Of a stretch of 64,000 nucleotides of DNA, positions 1 through 10,956 are shown piece after piece. Every line of letters begins with the position of its first letter. Positions within the stretch are counted from its first letter, which is position 1. The notes below the pieces were generated by a model. That model ran no database searches, had not been told where the DNA came from, and saw only the letters and a program-made list of their open reading frames with translations. The DNA is taken from positions 17,717,501-17,781,500 of the forward strand of contig OX485805.1 of assembly GCA_950295325.1 (NCBI GenBank), given 5' to 3'. The position numbers and the translations under genes were made by a program. This DNA is from Polytrichum commune. Its lineage: Eukaryota > Streptophyta > Polytrichopsida > Polytrichales > Polytrichaceae.

Positions 1-358
1 GTACTATCTTGAATCCTGCAAAGAATAAACTCTCATGGCAGAAATTAACTCTACCTCGAGAGACTACTAGTGACATAAAGACGCAAGAGATTTATGAAGC
101 CAATAATATCACATGGGCATGTGAGACTATCTCTTTCTCTCTGGCAAGTGTATATCTAAATTCTGTTGACGTTGATTGATTGATCCTTTTCTACAGGATG
201 TTTGGCCTGTTTCTGGCATGGCTCAAACACTTTAAGAGATGCAGCCATTCTGGCTTCAGGGGAGGAAATGGTATGTCAATAATACCCAGGAAGAATTTTG
301 CAACCAGGACTTTGTAACACAACATACAGAGAGAAGCTGGTTCGTGGTGAGCAAGCTG
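1..358. other. Sequence downstream of ARG1, no gene seen
   Basis: This stretch lies past the ARG1 stop codon (ARG1 is on the minus strand) and probably includes its 3' untranslated region. I see no coding signal, RNA gene or repeat structure in it. A polyadenylation site cannot be fixed from sequence alone. Confidence 0.4.
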
Positions 359-3300
359 TTATTTGCCAGCCGACCCAACACTCGACTTGAAATTTAGACT
401 GAACCACTTCTTTTTGTTAGCTTTTTCATTAGCTGACTCCTCCGTAGTAGGTGACCCTCCCTCATCCATAGTGGCCGCAGAGTCTTCGCTAACACCCCTC
501 ACATTCCCACTGCTACTTACTTTCTTCGGAGTTACAGGCACAGAGGTGAAAGACTCTTGGATCTTATCCCGAGATTTGAGGAGTTCGTCCACCTGTAAGC
601 GTCAACAAGACAAAGATGTAATTCTCATTTCAGATTGTAAACCAGATTTATTTTCAGTACATGATGCAAGTCCTTTCACTTTACTTTGGTGAATCTCAAC
701 TTCACTAGATCAATTGTTCAAGAGCCCCTAAAAGGGTTTATTCAATTTATCAGGTTGCACGTCCCAGACACTACTGATGTTACTCCTCAGATACACAAAT
801 TAGTTGTTTCTCTCTGTCATCTCAAGTTGATGCAACTTCTCAAAATTCAAAACATCCAAATGAAGCTTGGCATGCACAAACACCAACCCTGGACATACCC
901 CTTGTTTCTCCTGGGCATATTTGCTGGTTACTGCTGTAAATCTTGCCAAAGCCTGTACATTCACAAAGTTTTGCAATAAACACAATTAGCTGGATCAGTA
1001 CTCCATCAACATTGAAGTTCATTGAAGGATGTGCCATCAAGAAGTTGAATATTAGAAACATCTTTAGAAAGCATTCTTTATGTGATTAGCAGGTCAGATA
1101 CAATGCACAGCAATATTCTGGTCATTCTACAGGAAGTCGTGCTTGAAATTTTCTTGTTTCTCGAAGTTGTACAGGATATACCTCACGATATTCGGACTCA
1201 AATTGCCGAAGCTCATTGCGCTTTGCTAGAATTTGGGCCTCGACTTCTTTAAGCCTCACTGCTGTCTCCAAGTACGTTTCAGCACAGATTGCCTCAATTG
1301 AGTAGCTGGCACTCTTGAAAAAATTGTCACCTTCACAAATTCAATAAACCACACAGAAGTATATACAAATATATTAGTGAATTCGATATGAAAAATAATG
1401 GCTGCTAACAACACAAAAATTGTACACAAGCAAGAACTTTGAAGAGCCTATGAATAGATATTTTACACCCTCGATGTAGATCTATTCTCCATCTGAAGTA
1501 ATTCCAGATGCTCCTTGCTTGTCACTTCGAGCACATAGAATTTAGACCCGCAAGTATGTCAACTCACCATATACAGCAAAAATATGAGTGCCCGCCTTCA
1601 GCTCTGACATCTCACAAGGTTGAAGTCCCTCCAACCTCTTGAAGAATGCAGCATCTGGATCTTTTGCAATTGCTAGCTGCACATTAAAACAAACAGAGAT
1701 TGATACAGGATGCTACAAGGCATAAATGTGAACAATTTCAACGAAAAAAGTTCTATAGCACATGAAAGGATTATAAAATATTATTACAGATCTGTACAAT
1801 GCCTTATAATTTAACTGATCTCAGATAGATCTTGGAGTCATGCCCCTTGGGCTCCGCAGGAAATTGAATAGCACATTTCAAATCTCCAAAGTAACAGTAA
1901 TATATTCGGAAATTACGAATGCTCCCATTAGAATATTCAAGAAATATCATCAATATTGCTGAGAACCAATCACATCAAGACCAAGCAAAGCAGGTAAAAT
2001 TTGAAGGTGAACAAAATGAATGTGGAAAACAACAAGTTTTCAAAAGATTTAATGAAATAGATAAAATTGTCAAAGCAACTCAGACCCAAAATCACTTCCA
2101 GAAACCTATCCAAACAAACATATTATTCAAGATAGCACAGCTAGCAGCAATTCTTAAAAGGAGTAAGATAATAAGTCTAGGCAACCAACCGCATTGACTG
2201 TCGGATCCAGGCGATAGACTTGAAAATGTAGGAAATACATGCCAGCAGATGTAACCTTCCCAGTTTTCACACTGTCTTCCTGCAACTCAAGGTAAAAATA
2301 AGATCACATAAAAATGTTGTAAGCAAACATTAATTTGCATATCTCTGTACAGCCATTGACAGGAACAATCCAGATGTACTAAACTAGTCTACAATGAATA
2401 TTTCAGTAAGTGCAAATTATAAGCTTTATCACCATGAACCACTGATCTGAATGTATATAGAAATTAGGCTTTTTGGTTTCCATCCTAGTTGGATAGAGTA
2501 GATTGTTCAAGACTTGTAACTTGAATAACAAAGAAGAATTCAGAAATTTTGAGACAGCATACCTGTAATGCTAAACCCAGTCCACCATTTTCTTCTTGCT
2601 CAAAATACAGTAGCTGTATTAACAGCACAGTACAAGACATTAGCACACATTCTGCAAACAAGTATCACATCTGCAATGAAGTTATTCCATGATAAAACAC
2701 CACTAAATATTTGGAATGGAATGACAACACCATCAGTGTAGACAACTTTCGGGCTTAAAAATACAGGCTTAAAAAAGTGACCATATTGTTATCGAAAAAT
2801 TGTCTTGCATCACATTGGACCCACAGTTAAAATTTGGACTTCTGCTACATACACCCAAGCTAATAGGAGGAGTTCAGAGACACAAACACCTCCAAAATAA
2901 TCCAGAAGTGGGACAATATGATGATGAGTACCATGGGTCAAATCCCCACTTTCTAGTAACCCTATTCACAAAAATCAACTCCCATGTACTACTTTGGGGA
3001 CTCAGAGTATGAATATAACAAATTCTGGACTAAATATAACCACCAGGAACCTTGATATTTATCTTTGGGTCAATTGATAATTGATAATTATTAGAAAGTG
3101 GGAGCTGCACATACTTTGAATTTGCTTTGAACTGGTGATACAACACGGATAACAACCCCTGCTTCTGCTTGTGCTTCCGAGATGGTTATGCCAAAAAAGT
3201 GCGCCCCTTGCTTCTCCACCTATCACACAAAGAGGGAACAACCATTGAAGTATTCGTAAGATTAACAATTTATAACAGCAATTCCGGCACTTCTATGGAC

Positions 3301-5642
3301 AAAACAACAGAGGTAAATAGCACAGAAAGAGAGAAAAGATATGTAGTAGAATAGTGCAACATGGAACAATTTTTATGAATTACTCAAGGTCATTCAAACA
3401 GAAATATATGAGAAGTTCCACCTTATCATGAACAGGTCGTCCCAAGGGAAGTGGTCTTATTGTCACAGTCCCATTAAGTGCTTCTTCAAGAATAGTGGCC
3501 GAAATTGTTGTCTTAATTGGCACTCCTAACTTGCTGCAAAAATACACATCATTGTTCCACTTTCTTAAAAGGCTCAGATTGAACATTCTTCACACAAGAA
3601 TTACCTACGTGGTCAAAAAGATGAATGCTTATGACCCTGCTTACGTATACATGAGTTGCATTATTAGGTCGATACACGCTTTCATATGCTCTGACTATGA
3701 CATCCTCAGCAAGTGTTGAAGGGACCTGATTGTACACTTTACCCTAGAGCTTAAGAGCCCGTGACCATTGAAGTCAACTATCTCTCATTGATGGAGAAAG
3801 GCAAGACTGTACAGTAGAGCTTGAGGAACCAAGGGACCAAGAAGTTTAAATGGAGGGACAAGCCTACATGAAGTCTACCTGACATGCAATAGATCAACTT
3901 TCCTGCTAGACCAGATTTTATTTCAAGCCCACCTCAAAGAGGTGGGTCTAATACAAGACCAGGATACCATGACACTTTAAAATATCACAACCCTTGATTG
4001 ATTATAACTTGATTATAACTTGATTGATAGGATGGTAGTGAATTAGCATTTGGTTGAGATCCCAGTCACAGAAGTCGTGCAGGCTTGTGACAGCACTAAA
4101 ATCAATCCCATTTTTTTCATGGAACAACCTCCAGATAAGTTTCAGGGGGCCTCACAACTTCATGGTCACGGCACTTCACCTTAGTGTAATGTAGCCCCAA
4201 ACAAGACCAAAAACCTAGCACAATGCATACCTACTCCCAAACTAGTGTCACTATACCTGAACAGTGCAGCAAACATAGTGTTGACAGTCCCAAGATTTGA
4301 GAGGTCTAGCTCCATGTCCAACCCTTCCAGATCTACAGCCTGAATACATTCAGAATTAACAGGTTATACAAAAAAAGTTTTTATGCTCAGTAACTAGGTC
4401 CAGTTCAAATCGCAAGCTGCAAATTACAAGCTCTTACAAAGCTAGACATCCATGAACAAAAAGCATGTCATAACCAAGGTTACCCAAAATACGAGAAGTT
4501 GCACGTTCATTATCAGGTCTCTACATCAGGTTTTTATTTTAAACAAGGGGAGAAATCAGTTGCAATTTAAGAGCTGCAAAATAAAATACCTCAAATCCAG
4601 CTGCATCATACGGCCGTCTCTTCTCCGGATCTGAAAGTATCCCATACGAATAAGCAACTTCCTTGAACTTATCTGCAGCATCTGGACTGCTTGCATTCTT
4701 GTCTGGATGATACCTGCTTTAGGAGTCACCCAAGATAGGGAAAAAATTGCAAGGTTTGAAAAAATCATCGCCCTCATTATGCTTGTATTGCAAAACCTGC
4801 TCCTACAATTGGAATACAGGATCCACCTCCTTGATACAAACAACAGAGGATGCGTCCCCCTAACTACTAGACCTGACTTCTTCAACAATCCACTGTCAAA
4901 ATATCTCCTAGAACACTATAATTGCAAAATAGCACTCGTTTCAATGTTACTCTTGTAATCTGAAGATGAAGGTCAACTAATTATCATAAGTATCCACGTG
5001 ACCCTCACTCGCTTCGAATCCAAAGCTCTACGAGCAACACTTCACTGTCTGCACTAAATACCAGATGATGAAGCAATCCAAGATGTTCCATGATTCTTAC
5101 TAATACCTCTCTACAAGACTCTTTGACCTAGACAATCGCACTAAAGACTATTTCAACTGCTAAACCAAACCAAGAATCAAAGGACCGAAAGATGGAACCC
5201 CAAGATTGCGCTTGACCTACAATGCCCTTCTCTATGACATACCAGTAATCAAGTCACATAATATTGAAACTGTTACGTCCACTATCCCAATGCTTTAATG
5301 CTTACTAAGGAAACCGATGTCATGGGTTCTCGCATTAAATACGACACAGAAGATGATAACGGTGCCAGAATTCTTCACATCGCATTCTGACACATGGTCT
5401 CTTCGCCATGATATGGGGAGAAAAAATGTGAAGAAACCTAAAAGTTCTGGAACCATCCAAAAACCCCGATCGTCAAGGGAGGGAACGCAAACTCACTTCA
5501 AGGCCAGCTTCCGGTACGCGCTCTTAATTTGCTGGTCCGTTGCATCGCGCGGGACGCCCAGAACTTCGTAAGGATCTCGGCGCCCAGGAGAAGGCCGCGT
5601 CACCACAGTTCCCGCATCTTGATGCCCCCCTGTTTCCGCCAT
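359..5642 (-). CDS. ARG1: ARG1-type DnaJ (J-domain) protein, 11 exons
   Basis: J-domain cochaperone of the ARG1/ARL2 family, which acts at endomembranes and the cytoskeleton in root and hypocotyl gravitropism. Exons, by splice consensus and homology (minus strand): 5497-5642, 4590-4713, 4257-4339, 3422-3533, 3115-3219, 2563-2613, 2190-2279, 1568-1676, 1182-1330, 899-952, 359-592. They join in frame into 1257 nt (418 aa), close to the usual ~410 aa. The J domain spans about residues 21-90, with its HPD motif at 51-53 (YHPDKNASSPDAADKFKEVA region). A family-specific middle follows (SKLGVPIKTT, GTVTIRPLPLG, VEKQGAHFFG). A coiled coil lies at about 290-352, and the tail is basic (KKKWFSLNF). The ATG at 5642 is the first in-frame Met, behind a (GA)n-rich leader. 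All introns have GT-AG ends. No frame disruption is seen, so the gene looks functional. ARG1 versus the paralogue ARL2 was not separated. Confidence 0.93.
3730..4195. mobile_element. Tourist-like MITE in an ARG1 intron
   Basis: The intron between ARG1 exons 3 and 4 (3534-4256) holds a segment with inverted ends. The left end has CTTAAGAGCCCGTGACCATT. The reverse complement of the right end has AAGTGCCGTGACCATGAAG. The same terminal sequence (CCGTGACCAT next to a TTCAC-rich end) bounds the MITE at 38323-38820, so both belong to one family. The ends are diverged and I could not fix a target-site duplication, so the boundaries are approximate. Confidence 0.55.
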
Positions 5643-6907
5643 TCTCTCTCTCTCTCTCTCTCTCACTCAGACGCCTTCCAATTCTGCGTCCGCACAGTTA
5701 CTAAACCCCTATACAGATCAGAGCAACTGCCTCAGGAACCACAGGTGTGCACTCTCATGTTCGACCTGCCTACTGGATCCAGCACCGGTCTCTCTCTCCC
5801 TCTCTACCTTCAAAGAGCCTTTCCTGCGTGCCCAATACTTACAAGCTGGGTTCACCCTCCATATGAGCAAAATTACTCCTCGCCGCCCGCTGTGAACCCC
5901 GTCGCAAGCAGAGATCCGCACAAACACACAAACACCGCCCAATTTTAGGAGAAGTTCTGGATCGCTCAGGGTTAAAGTTAAGTTCAGTCACGAAAAACTT
6001 TGACACGCTCCTCCAAACGCTCCCCAACAACTTTGACCACTTCTTACGCTGCCTGCCCTCCCGTTCCCACCACCAAAAAAACCAAAACCCCACAACAACC
6101 ACCTACACTCCCAGAAAACTCAAAACCACAAGATCGCACGGATTCATAACCACAAAATCAGAACTCCACCCAAATCGGACCCCCAACCGGACCCATATCA
6201 AATCACCCACCCTGAACCAAAATTAGGAGGCCGGGCAGTGGCTAACTAACCTGAGAGCGGTCCGGAACAGAAGACGACCCGCCGATTCTCCAACTTCACC
6301 CCCACAGACAGTCACGCAATTCAATTTGCCCCAAATTCGGAATCTGACGGGAACAAATAAGTAGGCAACACACAAACGCAGGCAGGAGGGGAGAGGAGAA
6401 GAGAAGAGAGTAGAGAGAAGAGTCGTGATGTCGTTAGTTGATGTTGTGCAGATTGCGGAGCCCAACCAAGGTTAGCTCAGCGTAAGAAGAAGCCAGCGAT
6501 GATGGCGATGACGGAACCCACCACTGCTCCTGGTGCCAGGAAAAGGAAACAGTCCATGCTTGCACCCATTCTTACTTACTGCTCATCCAACATGCTTGCT
6601 TACATACAATGATGCAGGCCCATGGCATCATCATGCTTTTATTAATCTTACTACAACACTGGCGTACTCAAACACTACAAGCTTAAGTAAGTTATTTCCA
6701 ATTCGGCGGGATGGGTCTCTCTTCCCTTTCGTTACCGCGACCGAGGCCGGCCTGCCCCCCCCTGCCCGGCTCCGGTTTCCCCGAAGCTCGCGCAGGCTTT
6801 TCCAGGTATCTGTTTGTGTGTGTGTTGTATGTTTGTACTGCGCCTGTGGCGGGGTAAGTTAAATTAAAGCTGTGTTCACACATGCGGGTGACCCGGTCAC
6901 GGAGAGA
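5643..6907. other. ARG1 upstream region; (TC)n tract, no other gene
   Basis: This is the presumed 5' UTR and promoter of ARG1. A (TC)n tract of about 20 bases begins directly upstream of the start codon (5643-5664), so the transcript leader is GA-rich. The rest is moderately GC-rich and holds only short chance ORFs. A small ATG-rich frame at about 6499-6610 encodes roughly 37 residues with no recognisable family. No second gene is supported. Confidence 0.45.
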
Positions 6908-7945
6908 GGGAATTATTGTGTACTAGTAGCATACCTCTCCTTCCTCCAACATAAACACTTTGACCCCCTAATAAGTTGTAAGGTAGATGGGGTCCTTAGT
7001 GGCTCGTTTTCTTAATCAAACCCCTATATTTTTATTGGCTATGTCTGTAGGGTAGAGACTATGCATCAATTTTTCTGTTTCAAGAGCAAATTTTCTAACC
7101 ACTTTGCTTTCATACTTGGACATTATTTATTTTTGCTATTTTTGGTCCATTCTATTTTAATGTGGACGTTAACTATAGTTATATGTATATTTATTTAATT
7201 ATAGTTGCTTCCTAAAATGTATTGAAAAATTCTAGTTAACTATAGTTATTTTGGCAGTTGTTTAGTATTGAACTTGTGGCTAATAAATGAGTAGCTTCAA
7301 TCCTTGACCCTCATTTGAGAAGAAGGTGCACAAAATCCAAGAAAGGTTTGGTTATAGGTATAGTAAATAGCCATGGACTGGCATGAGCAAAGTGGACAAC
7401 TATTGTTGTAGTCTTTCATAATAAAGAACAAAGCCTCACGGTTCTACCGTTTTCTTGTTGGTATGTGGTTTAGTGAGGATCAAAGAGCAAACACCACAAA
7501 CACACATGTTCAAAAGAGATTGGACTATGTCTTCACATCTTAATAACCACTCTACACGCAATAGTGAACACAATTGGGAGGACTTGTGTATCCAATCAAG
7601 AACTCAACGAACACTTGGTTCTGATAACCATAACTAAATCAAGGGAGGTCCGATCTTCAATATGGTTTTTGCATACGTCTCATCATAGACTTGCTAATGC
7701 AACACGAGTTCTGTTGTGAAAGTCTAATCGGTGAAAGTTGGAGAACATGAAAAAGGAACCGAATAACAACCACTTACCTTAGGTTTGTTGTTGATACCGT
7801 CTCAAATGACCTCAAGTACACTAATTCAGGATCTTTAAAGATAACTCCATTGTTAAATCAACTTTAAAACGGAAACATTGGGTTGCATACTATTTTAGGG
7901 TTTTGTGTTAGATGAATCAGAGGTACACTCGTATGCAATGATTCC
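6908..7945. mobile_element. Large foldback element related to the MITE at 25836
   Basis: The left end (GGGAATTATTGTGTACT, then CATACCTCTC) and the reverse complement of the right end (GGAATCATTGCATACGAGTG, then TACCTCTG) are inverted repeats of about 40 bases. They match the ends of the 225-bp element at 25836-26060. The interior shares a segment with that element in opposite orientation: AGTGTACTTGAGGTCATTTG on the minus strand around 7800-7830. No transposase frame is present, so it is non-autonomous. The target-site duplication is unclear, so the superfamily is not assigned. Confidence 0.5.
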
Positions 7946-10435
7946 TTCTTCCCCGCGGTAACATTGGAAAACTTCACCTACCAAGTGATTAACTTAACCA
8001 AAGTTTTTATGTCGGTGTTCTAAGTCGGGTCATAACTCAACATTAGGGTATTGTTGCACCCCTAGTGCCGGGAATTTTGCACCCCTAGTCCGACGTGCAC
8101 TTCTCTTAGGACATGAAACACTCGATTTAGTACAAGATGGTTAGCATTTTGAAATCGAGGTCATAGCCACTTGCGAAGATTCTTGTGCTTGTTAGATGAT
8201 CATACATATTTTCCCTAATTACATTGACTATTGAGCCTATAACTGTGGTTATCAAATTTTTAACACTTTGTTCAAAAAAATTAAACATGTGTCTTTTTAG
8301 TATCCATTGTTGGAGTCACATCTAACTACATGCCACTCAAATATAGGTGTCCAATTAAGATCAAAAACCCGATCAAGCACATCTACCTTATTTGCGTGTC
8401 GGGTGGACAATGCACAAATGAAGAATGAAATTTGGCTTTTTGTTTTCTTTCATATATGTTTCAAATTCACGGTCGGAAGTGAATTTGTTCCTAAAAACTG
8501 GAGTTACAACAAGGGGAGGGGATGAGGGGGGGGGGGGGGAGCTATCATAAATGATGCTTATTGAATGGCATAGGTTGCATACACGACATTTGATGTAGAG
8601 TTTGCATTGGCCTAGCAAATCACGTTGTCATGTTGGTTATTTGGACCTTCTTTTGAAGTTTCAATACTAAAGGGAAAAAATTACCTTGATATGTTAGGTC
8701 CAATCAATTGGCCAAAAAAAGACTGAATTTAAATAAGATACATGGGAACTATTTGATTTGTTTTTCATGTTCTCCAACTTCTACCAATCGTATTTACACA
8801 AACAAACTTATGTTGCATTAGCTAATCTATGATGAAACATAAGGAAAAATGAATTTGAAAATTGGATTGAAATTCAAACATCCCTTGATTTGGTGATGAT
8901 TATCAAAAGTGCATGTCTTTGGTTGGGTACTCAGGTTCCCAAGATTGTGTTGACTACTGAGTCTAGAATTGTTGATAAATTATGAGCATATAGTCTAATC
9001 TCTTTGAAATACGTGCATAATATATGTTTTGCTAGTTTCCTTTCTTAAATCTTGTCTTACTACATACCGCTCAATTATAAGTATCTAAATAAGATAAATA
9101 ACCAAATAAGGTTCACACACCGTACAAACTACATAATCATCGAGAGGATAGTGGATGATATAGGAACCAAATGTCATCCACCTACCCAAAATTATTATTA
9201 GTCATAACCAATTAGCTTGTGGATGGATTATGAGAATTATGGATGATATCATGCATTCATAAATGAAATTTTATGTCAAGCTCTATTACCCCTTGTGCTC
9301 TTGGATGAGCGGTCAATTGTGAAGGTGGATTTAAAGATGCTCACACATGTAGGTAACTCAACCTATCTAATCAACTAACGTGACTTCTAACTTAATAATG
9401 TTCATACATGCATGTAATGCGACCTTCTTATGCACAGGTGTCCGGCTTGTCAACTCCGGTGTATCTTGTCGTATCTTCAAATGGCTCTCCAAATGGTGGG
9501 GAGATAGTTTGACCACACTTGTGTTCACATGTGTAGATAAACTAACTATAAAGTTGAGTTAACTACAACTTTAAGGGCCATTGTTTTGTATTTAAAGGAT
9601 ATGGCTCTCTTCATTGCCTCGTGGCCCACATTGGCTAAAGTTTTAGGCACTTTGAGTGTGCTTGAAGGAGCCCTAGTTGGCCATGTGGGATCGATTGAAA
9701 GATGGCGAATGCGATTATATGTATTAGGATTATAAGTATGTGGCAATATGTTATATTTTTAGGGAGAGTGTACGTGGCTTTGTAGAGCCAATGGCCTCCA
9801 ATTCACAAAATTGTAGATGTAATTGTGGCTAATACACCTAAAGTACATCAAAATTTGGCTACATCTATGATATGGGGAATTGAACCCTGGTTAAGTCTTG
9901 ACCATGCTCACTACATCATGAAATGGCCTGCAAAACTACAAAATAGTACAACCCATCCACCGCCCACACATAATTAGTATATTGAGCACCTATCATGTGT
10001 TGCAGGTCATGGCCTACCAACATCTTCCTTCAACAACTCCATCCAAATATAACTAGTAAACTTACACAAAAACTCATTAAAAACTTACACCCTCAAACAT
10101 GCCATACAAGGTTCAAAGAGGACCCCGCATTCTTTTGTGCCCCCCCCCCTCCCCTTCATCTTGTTCCAAGATTTGATTACATGTTTTTTACATTGGATAC
10201 CTCTTGTAGAAGTAGAACTCCACTAGGCCTTTGTTTTCCAAGCCTCTACTTAGTGTTGCTAGTTGCACCTCAATTGTGTAAACATCAATTGTCGTTGCAT
10301 TTAGGAACTACTTGCAGCAACAAACACTACTAGTCATTTAATCTTTCGCCCACCGTTTCGTAAGGAAAAGTGTTCAAGGTCAAGGGCAGGGGGGGAGGGG
10401 GTGAACTATGTTTTTAATTCATGGATCTAGACACC
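7946..10435. other. AT-rich intergenic DNA with diverged inverted repeats
   Basis: No gene is supported here. A segment at about 8755-8850 is the approximate reverse complement of 7660-7750 (shared core AAGTTGGAGAACATG and a TAATGCAAC..ATGATGA stretch). A third relative lies near 24245-24330. These look like remnants of one old non-autonomous repeat family. A run of 15-16 G occurs at about 8526-8540 and a run of 10 C at about 10140. Confidence 0.4.
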
Positions 10436-10600
10436 CAGATAGATAGATAGAAACACCTGCCCTCTATCAAAAGGGCCGGCGTGAATAGAGTGTTTGTTCG
10501 TCTTGACAATGAGCCAGAGCCCACAGGACAAAGGGCCATTGGTACAAGACTACTCTCCCCTTTCGGGAATAGACACTTTAGTAGCCAAGAATAATTACTA
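10436..10600 (-). repeat. Dispersed repeat, copy 1 (simple-repeat tail)
   Basis: This is one of three copies of a ~170-bp repeat in the window; the others are 29822-30000 and the interrupted copy at 34830-36340. Shared cores are GGGCCGGCGTGAATA, then AGTGTTTGTTCGT, then CTACTCTCCCCTTTCG. On the plus strand each copy begins with a short tandem run, (GATA)n here and (AAG)n in copy 2. This fits a minus-strand retroposon with a variable simple-repeat 3' tail. No pol III boxes were seen, so the class is uncertain. Confidence 0.6.
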
Positions 10601-10654
10601 GTAACCCTTAGTGGTGTTGGTGAGTCATGTGGGTATATATTGGTGTTGGTTTTT

Positions 10655-10905
10655 TTTGTTGGAGGTCACCAAGTCATGGTTCCAAGGTTGGTTGGAACGT
10701 TTGTGCTACATTTATACGGTCCGGGTTCGATTCCCCTTGAGTCCGTATGAGCGTTTATTGTGGTGTTCATGACTTGGGACTGCTAGTGAATCTATTCATA
10801 GGCAGGGAAGTTTGTTGAGAACCAGCCGGCCCTATCCCTTTTTCCTGAGACAAGTGTTCACCTTGAGCTAGACATGTATTAATTGATTAATTGATTAATT
10901 GATGA
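10655..10905 (+). mobile_element. tRNA-derived SINE-like element
   Basis: A tRNA-like head contains a D-arm/A-box-like stretch (TGGTTCCAAGGTTGGTTGGA) and, about 35 bases on, a perfect B box (GGGTTCGATTCC). A body of ~120 bases follows and ends in a simple tail of (ATTAATTG)n then (ATG)n. This is the architecture of a plant tRNA-related SINE. Its tail abuts the tail of LINE copy A, which runs in the opposite direction, so the two appear tail to tail. Confidence 0.6.
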
Positions 10906-10956
10906 TGATGATTTTATTTTTTATTTTTTATTTTTGGTTAGTTTTGTGTTGTTGTT

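Noticed and set aside
5529-5948. 139-codon plus-strand frame over ARG1 exon 1
   Set aside because: It overlaps the first ARG1 exon and its (TC)n leader in antisense and has low-complexity Ser/Leu content.
10600-10760. Possible tRNA gene around the B box at about 10726
   Set aside because: There is no complete cloverleaf or paired acceptor stem, and a long body with a simple tail follows, so a SINE is the better reading.
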